A stretch of 44,321 nucleotides of DNA, taken from the NCBI RefSeq assembly GCF_014163735.1, contig NZ_JACJDV010000030.1:1-44321 (forward strand), in the 5' to 3' direction. The DNA is from Shewanella sp. SR44-3. Lineage in GTDB: Bacteria > Pseudomonadota > Gammaproteobacteria > Enterobacterales > Shewanellaceae. Position 1 is the first letter of the stretch; each line of letters begins with the position of its first letter. The notes beneath the pieces were generated by a model. The model did not search any database and was not told the DNA's origin. It saw nothing but the letters and a program-made list of their open reading frames with translations. The position numbers and the translations under genes are program-made. This document shows positions 1 to 7,525 of the stretch, in pieces.

Positions 1-303
1 GGCAACGAGCGAAAAAACCAACCTAAAGGGATTGCGTTTTCGGTGCAGGATTATCTGGAGTTGGTCGATGATACAGGGCGTATTATTCGCAATGACAAGC
101 GCGGTTCAATCAGTGCTAACAGCGCGAAGTTACTCACTCGATTGAACATTCCACAGGATAACTGGCTCAAACTCACCACTGAATTTGGCAAACTCTTTCA
201 CGGCCCTGTGGGCACACTTCAAGAACTTACCCGCTATTGTGAGCATCTAGAAAAACGGCGACGACACTTCGTCAGTTGCTGTCAGCACTTAAAAGCCAGC
301 TAG
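1..303 (+). CDS. Y1 (IS200-like/REP-associated) transposase family protein, C-terminal end only
   Basis: The frame is open from base 1 and ends at a TAG at 301-303, so the gene begins outside the window and only about 100 C-terminal residues are visible. The stretch QDYLELVDDTGRIIRNDKRG followed by a PQDNWLKL segment resembles the tail of the long Y1_Tnp/COG1943 proteins. These are relatives of REP-associated tyrosine transposases that recognise DNA hairpins. The catalytic HUH and tyrosine part would lie upstream and cannot be checked. There is no start codon in the window; the GTG at 43 is internal. A hairpin at 369-413 lies 65 bp downstream. The family call rests on recall of the tail sequence, so confidence is moderate to good. 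Confidence 0.7.
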   Translation, partial: GNERKNQPKGIAFSVQDYLELVDDTGRIIRNDKRGSISANSAKLLTRLNIPQDNWLKLTTEFGKLFHGPVGTLQELTRYCEHLEKRRRHFVSCCQHLKAS

Positions 304-368
304 GTTTAAACGCCTTTTTTCACAATTCAAAGTCAAACCACCTTAGTCATTAATGAGTTGGGCTATTG

Positions 369-413
369 TGGCTAAAAATCACTGTTTTTGAAGGAAAAAC
401 GTCGGTTTAGCCA
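369..413. repeat. Imperfect hairpin downstream of the Y1 transposase gene
   Basis: TGGCTAAA at 369-376 is the exact reverse complement of TTTAGCCA at 406-413. Inside lies a second pair, GTTTTT and AAAAAC (about 384-400), giving a two-part stem with an internal bulge. Y1 transposases act on such hairpins, so this could be a transposase-associated site. It could also simply be a transcript end. There is no T-run directly after it. Confidence 0.4.
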
Positions 414-495
414 ATCCGCTTCCATAAACGCCTGCAATATCGGCTTTATAGCAACAAACCTTCACAATCTCGCTTGAGCGCATGTCGAAAGTGCA

Positions 496-1315
496 TTATG
501 TTATTGTTTTATAATGGCTGGCCAGATTTATTACCATGACACCCTCTGGTAAGGTTTTGCCCGCTTTTGAAGAGCGCTTGTCTTTACGTAATTTAGACTT
601 AGCCTTAAATAGATGTAAATGGCAGCTTAGCGGTGATTTACGTGCAAGCTGGACATTACCTATGTATTTAGCGGTTGAGTTTGCTTTTGGGTAGAGTGAT
701 TTATTTGAATGCCAAGTGGTTTGCCCAAGCTGCATAAAGCTTACATCGCCTCGCACTCTGCCAAGCCAGAACCAGCCATAGCGCTCAACTTCCCTAAACC
801 AGGTATTGCGATAGCCTGCATCGGTGACAATCAGAGGACAACAACCTTGAGGTAAAACGTTGGCAAGTTCAGCGAGAAAAGCATTATGGCTGCGAGGTGC
901 GTTGCTATCTCAAAACATGAGCCTCAAACAAGAAAGTCCGTTCGTACAGAGTCACAGAGCGACCTTGAACGCTGATGGATGCGCGCAGCGTCATTATTCG
1001 CAACTGTTCGCGAACATCAGACCAATCGACCAAGATAATAGGCATAGGGTTTGCGCCACAAAGATAGCGAGCATGCCACTGATATACAGTCATTTTATCT
1101 TGAGCTAAGTGATGGTTACCTAAGAGTCTGTCAATACGTTTAATGTTGTGTTTAGCCGCCACGGAGCCCGTAATATTACGACCAAGCTGAGTAAGTGATA
1201 GTTGATTACCATCGAGGAGTGACTCAGTGGCAACCATCAGAGAATTAAGTCGTTTTTGGTGTATTTGAGGGCATTGTTTTTTGATTAAATCGTGTAAGAT
1301 ATGGATATCACGCAT
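496..1315 (-). pseudogene. IS4-family DDE transposase, frameshifted and 3'-truncated
   Basis: The 5' part reads from the ATG at 1315 down to about 905. It contains SLTQLGRNITGSVAAKHNIK and then IILVDWSDVREQL, which carries the first catalytic Asp of the IS4 DDE domain. That frame then runs off family sequence. The protein resumes in another frame (about 900 to 496) with the second Asp block LIVTDAGYRNTWFREVERYG and a basic stretch. It stops before the C-terminal Y(2)R(3)E(6)K signature, so the third catalytic residue is missing. The gene is therefore broken twice, by a frameshift near 905-930 and by a lost 3' end. The element's right end lies near 1395-1418. No matching left end is visible, consistent with a deletion on that side. 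Confidence 0.85.
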
Positions 1316-1373
1316 GGTGTTAGATCTAGTAGGTTTTTGGCGAAATTGATTAGATCAGATAGCACCATGCGTG
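1309..1373 (-). promoter_or_regulatory. Inverted repeat enclosing the IS4 transposase start codon
   Basis: CACGCATGGTG (1309-1319) is the exact reverse complement of CACCATGCGTG (1363-1373). A second, inner pair (TAGATC at 1321-1326 and GATCTA read on the other strand near 1351) extends the stem. In minus-strand RNA the ATG at 1315-1313 lies inside the 3' arm. Transcripts entering from outside the element would fold and hide the start. Comparable hairpins protect IS10 and other elements from activation by read-through transcription. Their role here is inferred. Confidence 0.55.
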
Positions 1374-1394
1374 TCTACTAAATTGAAAATAAAA

Positions 1395-1418
1395 GCAATT
1401 ATCAGGGGATTCCCTAGC
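1395..1418 (-). mobile_element. Probable terminal end of the IS4-family element
   Basis: Read on the minus strand, AGGGAATCCCCTGATAATTG resembles the termini of IS4-type elements. It lies about 80 bp before the transposase start, as expected for a left inverted repeat. Directly outside it, at 1420, the coding stub of another gene begins, which marks the insertion boundary. The partner repeat at the other end was not found. Confidence 0.5.
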
Positions 1419-1419
1419 T

Positions 1420-1479
1420 CATGAAGACTACACTATTGCAGCCATTATTAATCGCTTAAGAAAAGAGAACGGGCAGTGA
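1420..1479 (+). pseudogene. C-terminal stub of a paralogue of the membrane protein at 30041-30415
   Basis: Twenty codons read HEDYTIAAIINRLRKENGQ and stop at TGA 1477-1479. The intact protein at 30041-30415 ends HEDYTLEAIMNRLRK, so 12 of 15 aligned residues match. The stub begins right at the probable end of the IS4-type element and has no upstream part in the window. It is best read as the remains of a paralogue cut by the insertion and a later deletion. No other explanation fits a shared C-terminus this specific. Confidence 0.6.
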
Positions 1480-1549
1480 ATCCGATGATAGCAAGCCATT
1501 GTCTTTTTTAAATGGTTTTTACCAGTAGCTCTTTCATCTGTAAAAAATA

Positions 1550-1597
1550 ACTCAAACAAATGGAACGCGGTAAGCTACCTAAGATATTGTTTGAGTG
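1550..1597. repeat. 10-bp inverted repeat in the gap before the TonB-like gene
   Basis: ACTCAAACAA (1550-1559) and TTGTTTGAGT (1588-1597) are exact reverse complements with a 28-nt loop. The 229-bp gap (1480-1708) holds nothing else I can name. The hairpin may end transcripts from upstream or be the scar of a lost element. Confidence 0.35.
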
Positions 1598-1708
1598 TTT
1601 GGGTGATAAGTTTCTTGTTTTATATTTACAGCTCAATGTTTTCAAGTTAGATTTTCGTTGGTGGTTTGCCAGTAACACTCCACAACTAGAATTAACATGT
1701 GAGAGATT

Positions 1709-2173
1709 ATGCGCTATTTTTCAATACTAATTATTTTGTTTTTCTTTGACTGTATTGCTAGTGAATATCAAGTTGAGAATAGTTCTTCTCCCCAAAGGGA
1801 AGTAGCTAAAAAAACGAAATCCATTGCGAATGAAAAACCAACTAAAATGGATTTAGAGGTGAGCGAATGGGTGAAAAATGTATATAGGACTATTCAAAAT
1901 TTTACATATTTTGAGAAGGAAAGCTATGGGCATAGCGTTACGGTGAATATTTCAATTGATAGTGTTGGTGCTATTTCAGATACTGAAATAACTAAAAGCA
2001 CGGGAAACGCTACATTAGAGAAAACTGCGATGATATCAATATATAAATCAGCTCCATTTGACCTCTCACAGTTATCAGAAAACAGCTTGGAAAGAGTTAA
2101 AAAATTTAAAATTACATTTTTGCCAATAGCAAATAAAAAAGGTAAAGGTGTTCATCATTCCGTGTCAGATTAA
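1709..2173 (+). CDS. Secreted protein with TonB/TolA-like C-terminal domain
   Basis: This is a 154-residue protein with a hydrophobic N-terminus (MRYFSILIILFFFDCIAS), likely a signal peptide or anchor, then a short Lys-rich linker. Residues about 75-140 fit the TonB/TolA C-terminal pattern: VTVNISIDSVGAISDTEITK, then a KSTGN..LEKTA motif and an AP(F) turn. Such domains bind periplasmic partners of outer-membrane receptors or the Tol system. The protein is much shorter than a real TonB and lacks a Pro-rich spacer, so it is unlikely to span the periplasm. The gene is more AT-rich than its neighbours and sits beside IS remains, which suggests recent acquisition. No operon partner is present. The fold is a pattern call and the function is unknown. 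Confidence 0.6.
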   Translation: MRYFSILIILFFFDCIASEYQVENSSSPQREVAKKTKSIANEKPTKMDLEVSEWVKNVYRTIQNFTYFEKESYGHSVTVNISIDSVGAISDTEITKSTGNATLEKTAMISIYKSAPFDLSQLSENSLERVKKFKITFLPIANKKGKGVHHSVSD

Positions 2174-2206
2174 TTGGGAGGGTGTCCAAACGTTCTTCGT
2201 AGTTGA

Positions 2207-2314
2207 TTAATAGCTTCGATAGCCTTCAATTCCATTTTCGTCATAAAAGTGTTCTTGGTTTAGCAGCTCAAACTTCGTTGTACAAGCATTGTTAACGAAG
2301 ATATTGACAGTTTA
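2207..2314 (-). pseudogene. Possible C-terminal fragment of an unknown protein
   Basis: A minus-strand frame of 35 codons ends at the TAA at 2209-2207 and contains KFELLNQEHFYDENGIEGYR. Its composition looks coding (acidic, aromatic, few rare residues). There is no start codon and the frame is closed upstream by a stop. It may be the tail of a lost gene between the AT-rich TonB-like gene and the 83-bp repeat. I do not recognise the family, and chance cannot be excluded. Confidence 0.25.
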
Positions 2315-2360
2315 TTGCCTTCCATAGCCAGATGTCCACGCCGGTATATACCTAGATTTT

Positions 2361-2443
2361 CCATGGGTGTTTGCGAGACGAGCGTCTATCCCATGGACGG
2401 GATGTTCGAGCATCCATGGACGGACTTGCTGCGTGTCGGTGAG
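2361..2443 (+). repeat. 83-bp dispersed repeat, copy A
   Basis: This stretch aligns without gaps to the reverse complement of 16719-16801, with 67 of 83 positions identical by eye. The best conserved core is ACGGGATGTTCGAGC. It contains two CCATGGA-type blocks in partial dyad symmetry, so it can fold. It occupies the 329-bp gap between the TonB-like gene and the GST gene. No protein is encoded. Confidence 0.75.
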
Positions 2444-2502
2444 TGAGTGCCATGGTAAACCTGTACCGAATGGCTAATGACTGAATAGCGCTATTTATTT
2501 CG

Positions 2503-3231
2503 CTATTGCACCCATTGCCACACGGGGCGCTTTACCATGATGCTGGTAAAGAGTGGCGAGTCTATGAGTGCGGTTAACCAAGCATTGACCTTGGGGTAGG
2601 GGCTTTGTTCAAACCAGACCTTGTTCACATGGGCGAATTGGCGAATAAAAGGAAATATCGCAATGTCGTTGAGGCTTAACTGGCTGCCGCTTAACAAGGC
2701 ATGTTGCGTGAGTCGCGTCTCAAGCTCGGCAATAAAAATCTCACCTTGTTGGCGGTAAAATGCTTCTGTTTGCTCAGGAAAGCGCTCGGCGTATTTGTAT
2801 TTGTCGAGCCAAGGCTTGAACTGATTATCATTCTGGGCAATTAAGGCTAAATCTTCATTTCGCTGGGCTAAATTTTGCACCCTTGCTATCAGATGTTGAT
2901 AATCTAATGGGCCGATTATCTCACTCGAAGCCGATGCCGCCTCGCAGCCACTCGATAATAAGGGCTCAATAGGATGACTTAAAGCCAGTAGCATTATGTC
3001 TAGGCTCTCATCGAGTACGCTATTTTCCCCAAGTTGTAATACTGGCACTGTGGCTTTTGGCGACAGCGCGACCATGGCTGGCGGCTTATTTTTAAGCTCA
3101 ATTTCGCGGGTCTCCACTTGAATGCTGGATAATTGTAATGCCATTCTAGCGCGCATGGCATAAGGGCAGCGTCTGAAACTGTATAAAATGGGCTGAAAGT
3201 GATTGTCCAGTGGTAGAAATGATTTATTCAT
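2503..3231 (-). CDS. Glutathione S-transferase family protein
   Basis: This cytosolic protein of 242 residues has a thioredoxin-fold N-terminal GST domain: ILYSFRRCPYAMRARMAL, with Cys as the likely thiol-binding residue. It then has the cis-Pro block ATVPVLQL and the ES(LD)IM glutathione-contact motif. The C-terminal all-alpha domain includes SLNDIAIFPFIRQFAHVNK, the usual N-capping and D residues of GSTs. The CPYA active site suggests an omega- or glutaredoxin-like class with thiol-transfer rather than conjugation activity, but the substrate is unknown. The start is the ATG at 3231; the preceding in-frame TTG is less likely. It is monocistronic and divergent from trhO. About 35 residues between the domains (Ser/Ala-rich) look like an insertion. 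Confidence 0.85.
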   Translation of the reverse strand: MNKSFLPLDNHFQPILYSFRRCPYAMRARMALQLSSIQVETREIELKNKPPAMVALSPKATVPVLQLGENSVLDESLDIMLLALSHPIEPLLSSGCEAASASSEIIGPLDYQHLIARVQNLAQRNEDLALIAQNDNQFKPWLDKYKYAERFPEQTEAFYRQQGEIFIAELETRLTQHALLSGSQLSLNDIAIFPFIRQFAHVNKVWFEQSPYPKVNAWLTALIDSPLFTSIMVKRPVWQWVQ

Positions 3232-3286
3232 CAAAGTATTACTGCCTAAATCGCGAAATGGTGTGCCGATTATGGGTGTTAGCTAT

Positions 3287-3315
3287 TAGCACCTAAATAG
3301 CTAGCACCTAAATAG
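3287..3315. repeat. Short tandem duplication upstream of trhO
   Basis: TAGCACCTAAATAG occurs at 3287-3300 and again at 3302-3315, a 15-bp period. It lies between the divergent GST and trhO genes, just ahead of the presumed trhO promoter, and looks like a slippage duplication. Confidence 0.6.
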
Positions 3316-3355
3316 CAGCTAAAAACTGAGAGTATTTATTTTACTGTGATTGCGC

Positions 3356-3361
3356 TATAAT
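3356..3361 (+). promoter_or_regulatory. Candidate -10 element of trhO
   Basis: A perfect TATAAT lies about 120 bp before the trhO start in an otherwise non-coding region. No convincing -35 is present at the usual distance, so the promoter call is tentative. Confidence 0.35.
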
Positions 3362-3484
3362 TCCGCGCCTTTTTTTGATGAGGTTCACAGTCAGCTATAT
3401 TCAGACTAAGTCCATCATCAAAACAAGCTAAATCATATTATTACTATGCACTGGAAATGAAGTTCCAGCTAGCGGAGAGTCAAA

Positions 3485-4465
3485 ATGTCACAGGTTGTTG
3501 TTTGCGCTTTATATAAGTTTGTCACTTTACCTCATTACCAAGCATTAAGAGCACCATTATTAGCGGTAATGGAAGCCTCAGATATTCGCGGCACCTTGCT
3601 ATTAGCCCAAGAAGGGATCAATGGCACGGTAGCGGGTACACAAGCGGCAATCGACGGTTTACTCGCCTGGTTTGATACCCAAGAAGGCTTAACTAACATA
3701 GTTACTAAGGTGTCTTTTGATACTGAAATGCCGTTTTACCGCACTAAAGTCAAACTGAAGAAAGAAATTGTTACCATGGGCGTTGAAGGCATTGACCCCC
3801 GTAAAGTGGTAGGCACCTATGTTAAGCCTAAAGACTGGAACGCATTGATTTCAGATCCTGATGTTATCTTAGTGGATACCCGCAACGATTATGAAGTGCA
3901 AATTGGCACCTTCAAGCATGCGGTGAACCCAGTGACAGAAACCTTCCGTGAATTCCCTGAATACGTGAAGCAAAACCTTGATCCTGCTAAGCACAAGAAA
4001 GTGGCCATGTTCTGCACGGGTGGCATTCGCTGTGAAAAGTCGACCGCTTATTTGAAAGAGCAAGGTTTCGATGAGGTATACCACTTAGAAGGCGGTATTC
4101 TTAAGTATCTTGAAGAAGTTAAACAGGAAGAAAGTATGTGGGAAGGCGAGTGCTTCGTGTTTGATAATCGAGTGTCGGTGAATCACAACTTAGAGAAAGG
4201 CGTATATGATCAATGTAATGCGTGTCGCATGCCGATTACCGAGCAAGATAAATTATTGCCTTCCTTCGTTCAAGGCGTAAGTTGCCCCCATTGTATCGAC
4301 AAAATCCCACAGGAACAGCGTCAACGCTTTATCGAGCGTGAACGTCAGGTGCAGCTTGCCAGACAGCGCGGTGAAGCCCACATCGGCAGTGATGTCAAAC
4401 AAGTGATTGCGACTCGCCGTGAGAAAAAAGACAGCTTACGTAAAGCTCAGAATGAGCAGCAATAA
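3485..4465 (+). CDS. trhO: tRNA uridine(34) hydroxylase, oxygen-dependent (TrhO/YceA)
   Basis: The protein has 326 residues. TrhO enzymes hydroxylate U34 of certain tRNAs to 5-hydroxyuridine, the first step to cmo5U/mcmo5U at the wobble position, using O2. The N-terminal ferredoxin-like domain carries EGINGTVAG. The central rhodanese domain (about 125-220) holds the catalytic loop [10 protein letters not shown] with Cys177. The C-terminal segment has paired Cys motifs (CNACRMP, CPHC) and then a basic tail. The start ATG at 3485 follows a GCGGAGAG ribosome site. The gene stands alone, with its own terminator at 4565-4598. Length and motifs match the family closely. Confidence 0.95.
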   Translation: MSQVVVCALYKFVTLPHYQALRAPLLAVMEASDIRGTLLLAQEGINGTVAGTQAAIDGLLAWFDTQEGLTNIVTKVSFDTEMPFYRTKVKLKKEIVTMGVEGIDPRKVVGTYVKPKDWNALISDPDVILVDTRNDYEVQIGTFKHAVNPVTETFREFPEYVKQNLDPAKHKKVAMFCTGGIRCEKSTAYLKEQGFDEVYHLEGGILKYLEEVKQEESMWEGECFVFDNRVSVNHNLEKGVYDQCNACRMPITEQDKLLPSFVQGVSCPHCIDKIPQEQRQRFIERERQVQLARQRGEAHIGSDVKQVIATRREKKDSLRKAQNEQQ

Positions 4466-4564
4466 CCTCTAAGTTAATAACGACTTAAAACATAAGCCTA
4501 TCAAACTGGCTTGACTTAAATTGGTCAAGATTAATTAAGCAGAATGAGTAGGCTTACTTACCCG

Positions 4565-4598
4565 AAGGCGCCGTTGCTTTGATGAAGCGGCGCCTTTT
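4565..4598 (+). terminator. Rho-independent terminator of trhO
   Basis: The arms GGCGCCG (4567-4573) and CGGCGCC (4588-4594) with a 14-nt loop are followed by TTTTCC. The possible upstream start of the next frame (4579) falls in the loop, which argues that yegD starts later. Confidence 0.8.
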
Positions 4599-4629
4599 CC
4601 TTTTAAAGGAAAAAAGAAAGGACAGAAAT

Positions 4630-6000
4630 ATGTGGATAGGTTTTGATTATGGCAGTGCTAATTGCGCTGTTGGCATAATGCAGGAAGGCAAAATTAGCCA
4701 AATTCCATTATCTGCTAACAGCCAGTATTTACCATCGACCTTGTACGCTCTAGACCGTGAGCTTATCGCTCAGGCGGTGTACCAAGGCATTAGCCAGGAT
4801 AAAAAAAGCGATTACGCTAAGCTCAGAAGTAGCCAGCTGAGCCGCGCGGTTCAGGTGCGCCATGAGCTTGATTTAAATGCAGATGAGCAGACAGTTTTTG
4901 TCGGTCAAGCCGCCATAGACGCCTACCTTGAAATGCCCGAAGACGGTTTTTATGTGCGCTCACCTAAATCATTTTTAGGGGCTAACGGTCTACGTGAAGA
5001 GCAAGTGGCACTGTTTGAAGACATAGTGACTTTAATGATGCTGCACGTTAAAGGCATTACGGACAACTACCTTGCAGACAATGGTTTAGCACCTGCGACC
5101 CATGCGGTAATTGGCCGTCCGGTGAACTTTCAAAGTACTGGCGGTGAGAAAAGTAATCAGCAAGCCGAGGCTATCCTCACGCAAGCTGCGATGCGCGCAG
5201 GCTTTACCCAAGTGGCGTTTTTGTTTGAACCTGTCGCCGCTGGGATGGATTTTGAAGCAAGTCTTGAGCATAACAGCACTGTGCTAGTGGTGGATGTGGG
5301 CGGCGGTACTACGGATTGCTCTGTGGTGCGTATGGGGCCAAGTTATATTGCCAATAAACAGCGGGAGCAAGATTGCTTGGGTCACAGTGGTCAGCGCGTT
5401 GGCGGGAACGATCTTGATATTGCCTTAGCCATGAAAGGCTTTATGCCAAGCTTAGGGTTAGACAGCTTGCTGAAGACAGGAAAACCTATGCCTAGCGCGC
5501 CTTTTTGGCAAGCGGTAGCGGTCAATGACATTAGTGCTCAGCGTGAGTTTGCAAGCCTTGGGGCGCGAAAACTGCTTGATAGCATGATTAAAGACGCCGA
5601 GGCGCCTGAATTAGTCATCAGGCTTAAAAAAGTGCAGCAAGAGCAATTGAGCTATAAGTTGGTACGCCAAGCGGAAACGGCCAAAGTGGCATTGTCTGAT
5701 GCTAACCAAACTCAATGTCAGCTCGACTTTATCGCAACAGGTTTATCTGTTGGTTTAACTCAAGGGCAATTTAGTGAGTTTATCACTGAACCATTAGCCA
5801 AAATTGAAGCCTTGATGCAAATAGCGGTAGCGAAAGCCGCGGTTAGCCCTGATACCGTGTACGTCACTGGCGGCACGGCTCGCAGTCCTGCTATTTACGC
5901 TAAGATTGCCAGTGTGTATCCTGAGGCTAACATAGTTGTTGGCGATCACTTTGGCTCTGTGACGGCGGGGTTAACTCGCTGGACCCAGCAAGCCTTTTGA
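4630..6000 (+). CDS. yegD: Hsp70-family chaperone-like ATPase YegD
   Basis: This protein of 456 residues has the actin/Hsp70 ATPase fold: phosphate-1 loop IGFDYGSANCAVG at the N-terminus, phosphate-2 loop VLVVDVGGGTTDCS near residue 220, and adenosine motif VYVTGGTARSPAI near residue 415. It lacks the DnaK substrate-binding domain and lid, as expected for YegD, whose clients are unknown. The start at 4630 is chosen because it has AAAGGA seven bases ahead and begins directly with the phosphate loop. An earlier in-frame ATG at 4579 lies within the trhO terminator loop and would add an unconserved basic leader. It precedes creA by 85 bp, which could be co-transcription or chance. Confidence 0.9.
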   Translation: MWIGFDYGSANCAVGIMQEGKISQIPLSANSQYLPSTLYALDRELIAQAVYQGISQDKKSDYAKLRSSQLSRAVQVRHELDLNADEQTVFVGQAAIDAYLEMPEDGFYVRSPKSFLGANGLREEQVALFEDIVTLMMLHVKGITDNYLADNGLAPATHAVIGRPVNFQSTGGEKSNQQAEAILTQAAMRAGFTQVAFLFEPVAAGMDFEASLEHNSTVLVVDVGGGTTDCSVVRMGPSYIANKQREQDCLGHSGQRVGGNDLDIALAMKGFMPSLGLDSLLKTGKPMPSAPFWQAVAVNDISAQREFASLGARKLLDSMIKDAEAPELVIRLKKVQQEQLSYKLVRQAETAKVALSDANQTQCQLDFIATGLSVGLTQGQFSEFITEPLAKIEALMQIAVAKAAVSPDTVYVTGGTARSPAIYAKIASVYPEANIVVGDHFGSVTAGLTRWTQQAF

Positions 6001-6085
6001 TAAACGCGCGCTATTGCAGCAGCCATATTAACGGGATTTATTCTAACAGCAGTTATCTACTAATAGATTAAGCATAGGAGCTTGG

Positions 6086-6571
6086 ATGAAACAGCAATTA
6101 TTGCCTTTGGCATTAGGACTTGGGCTAGGCGTTATCGGATTAACGGCTTGTTCTGACGATGTAGGTCAGGTGAGCTTAGGGCTATTCACCACTAAGGATG
6201 TGATCATAGATGCTAAGCACGACCCTAAAATACCAGGGGTAACGTGTCATATTAGCCGCATCCAAGCGAACTTAGACTTTGCCGATCCGTCAGATATGAG
6301 TATCAGTTGCCGTCAAACTGGGCCCATTACTGCGGCGCAGCTGGCAAATATCAATTTAGATAAAGACGGTGAGGTGGTGTTTAAAGAGTCATTAAGCATT
6401 CTGTTTAAAAGCCTTAAAGTAAGGCGAATATTTGATACAAAAAACCAAACCTTATTGTATTTGTCTTATTCAACCAAAGAAACCAACGGTAGCCATAAGC
6501 ATGCCTTGTCTACTGTGCCTTTATACGGTACCGAAGCATTTAACCCTAACCCAATGACGACCAAAGACTAG
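6086..6571 (+). CDS. creA: CreA family protein, probable periplasmic lipoprotein
   Basis: The protein has 161 residues. The leader ends LGVIGLTACSDD, a fair lipobox with Cys22, so the product is probably exported and lipidated. The mature part shows the CreA pattern: VGQVSLGLFTTKDVIIDAKH, then GVTCHISRI, DPSDMSISCRQTGPI and a late FKSLKVRRIFD block. CreA is widespread in Proteobacteria. Its biochemical role is unknown despite the name 'catabolite regulation protein A'. The two remaining Cys may form a disulphide. An AGGAG site precedes the ATG. Transcription probably ends at the hairpin 6659-6688. Confidence 0.88.
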   Translation: MKQQLLPLALGLGLGVIGLTACSDDVGQVSLGLFTTKDVIIDAKHDPKIPGVTCHISRIQANLDFADPSDMSISCRQTGPITAAQLANINLDKDGEVVFKESLSILFKSLKVRRIFDTKNQTLLYLSYSTKETNGSHKHALSTVPLYGTEAFNPNPMTTKD

Positions 6572-6658
6572 GCTGCCTAGATAAAGTCTGGCTTGTTTAG
6601 GTCGCGATTGGATACGGTCTTGCATGTGAGAACGGTTCATTTCAAAGCATTAAAAACA

Positions 6659-6688
6659 AAAAACCTAGCAACTATGCTAGGTTTCTTT
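6659..6688. terminator. Bidirectional terminator between creA and the convergent gene at 6743
   Basis: AAACCTAGCA and TGCTAGGTTT pair with a short loop. The stem has A-rich sequence on the left and T-rich on the right, so it can serve both converging genes. Confidence 0.7.
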
Positions 6689-6742
6689 ATCAAGGCGGTG
6701 TTATCAGTTTTAATTGATCACGGCTTAACATGTGCAGCCAAA

Positions 6743-7525
6743 TTACCATTTCTTCTTCGGCTGGAACAACATATCTAAATCGTCTTCTTCACCTTTAGGT
6801 TTAGTCTGCACATTAGGCTGTGAACTTGTCTGTGCGCCCATTATTTCATCAAGCAGCTGCTTAGCTTCATCAACTTTACGTGCAATAAAAGGATCATTGG
6901 GTGTTAACGCCTTGATTGCATGTAAGGTTGCTAGTGCTTTAGTGACCATTTGCTTGGATGAACCATATTGCTTCATCGTCGCTGCAGAGCGGGCTCGAGA
7001 TAGCATAGAGTCTACGTTAATACGCAGTTGTAAACTGTCGATACGCTTTTCTTCTTCAGCAAAAATATTAGGAGGCACTTTACCCTTGTTGTGCTCGGCG
7101 CGCAGAATCGCTTTGAGCATTTTGAGGGTTTTAACTAAAGCTAAGACTTGCTTGTCGTTATCTGGCAGTCTGAAATTTTCAATCGGTGGCACTGGACCTG
7201 CGTTAGCCGTGAGTGCGTTAATTTGAGTTTGCACATCGCCTAGACGTCTTTGGTATTCGCCTTGAACTTGACCCGTTGTTTGTTGAATCGAAATTTCAAG
7301 TGCATCATTAATACGTTTGTACAAGACTAAAATGATGTGGCTGGAGCAGGGCACCATGCCAGTATTTGAAAGTACAGATTCAGTTTCATCAATAATGGCG
7401 CGTTGGCGAGCTATTTCTGTACGACGCTCGGCTTCGGCACGCTCTTTTTGTTGTTGGATAAGGCTAATGCCTATGATAAGTAATAAGAGAGCACCGATAA
7501 GGAGCAATACCAAAGTAAAGGTCAT
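6743..7525 (-). CDS. Membrane-anchored coiled-coil protein of unknown function
   Basis: The protein has 260 residues. A single N-terminal membrane segment (about residues 4-23, LVLLLIGALLLLIIGISLIQ) is followed by a charged helix (QQKERAEAERRTEIARQRA) and mostly helical sequence to about 235. The end is acidic and then basic (EEDDLDMLF, KKKW). Most of the chain should face the cytoplasm. I do not recognise a named domain. The repeated helical pairs around residues 150-230 could be TPR-like. It is divergent from cysB with 372 bp between, and convergent with creA. Codon use matches its neighbours, so it is probably a lineage core gene rather than an import. Confidence 0.75.
   Translation of the reverse strand: MTFTLVLLLIGALLLLIIGISLIQQQKERAEAERRTEIARQRAIIDETESVLSNTGMVPCSSHIILVLYKRINDALEISIQQTTGQVQGEYQRRLGDVQTQINALTANAGPVPPIENFRLPDNDKQVLALVKTLKMLKAILRAEHNKGKVPPNIFAEEEKRIDSLQLRINVDSMLSRARSAATMKQYGSSKQMVTKALATLHAIKALTPNDPFIARKVDEAKQLLDEIMGAQTSSQPNVQTKPKGEEDDLDMLFQPKKKW

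Noticed and set aside
860..1108. Plus-strand open frame of 82 codons across the IS remnant
   Set aside because: It is the shadow of the minus-strand transposase; its sequence has no family resemblance.
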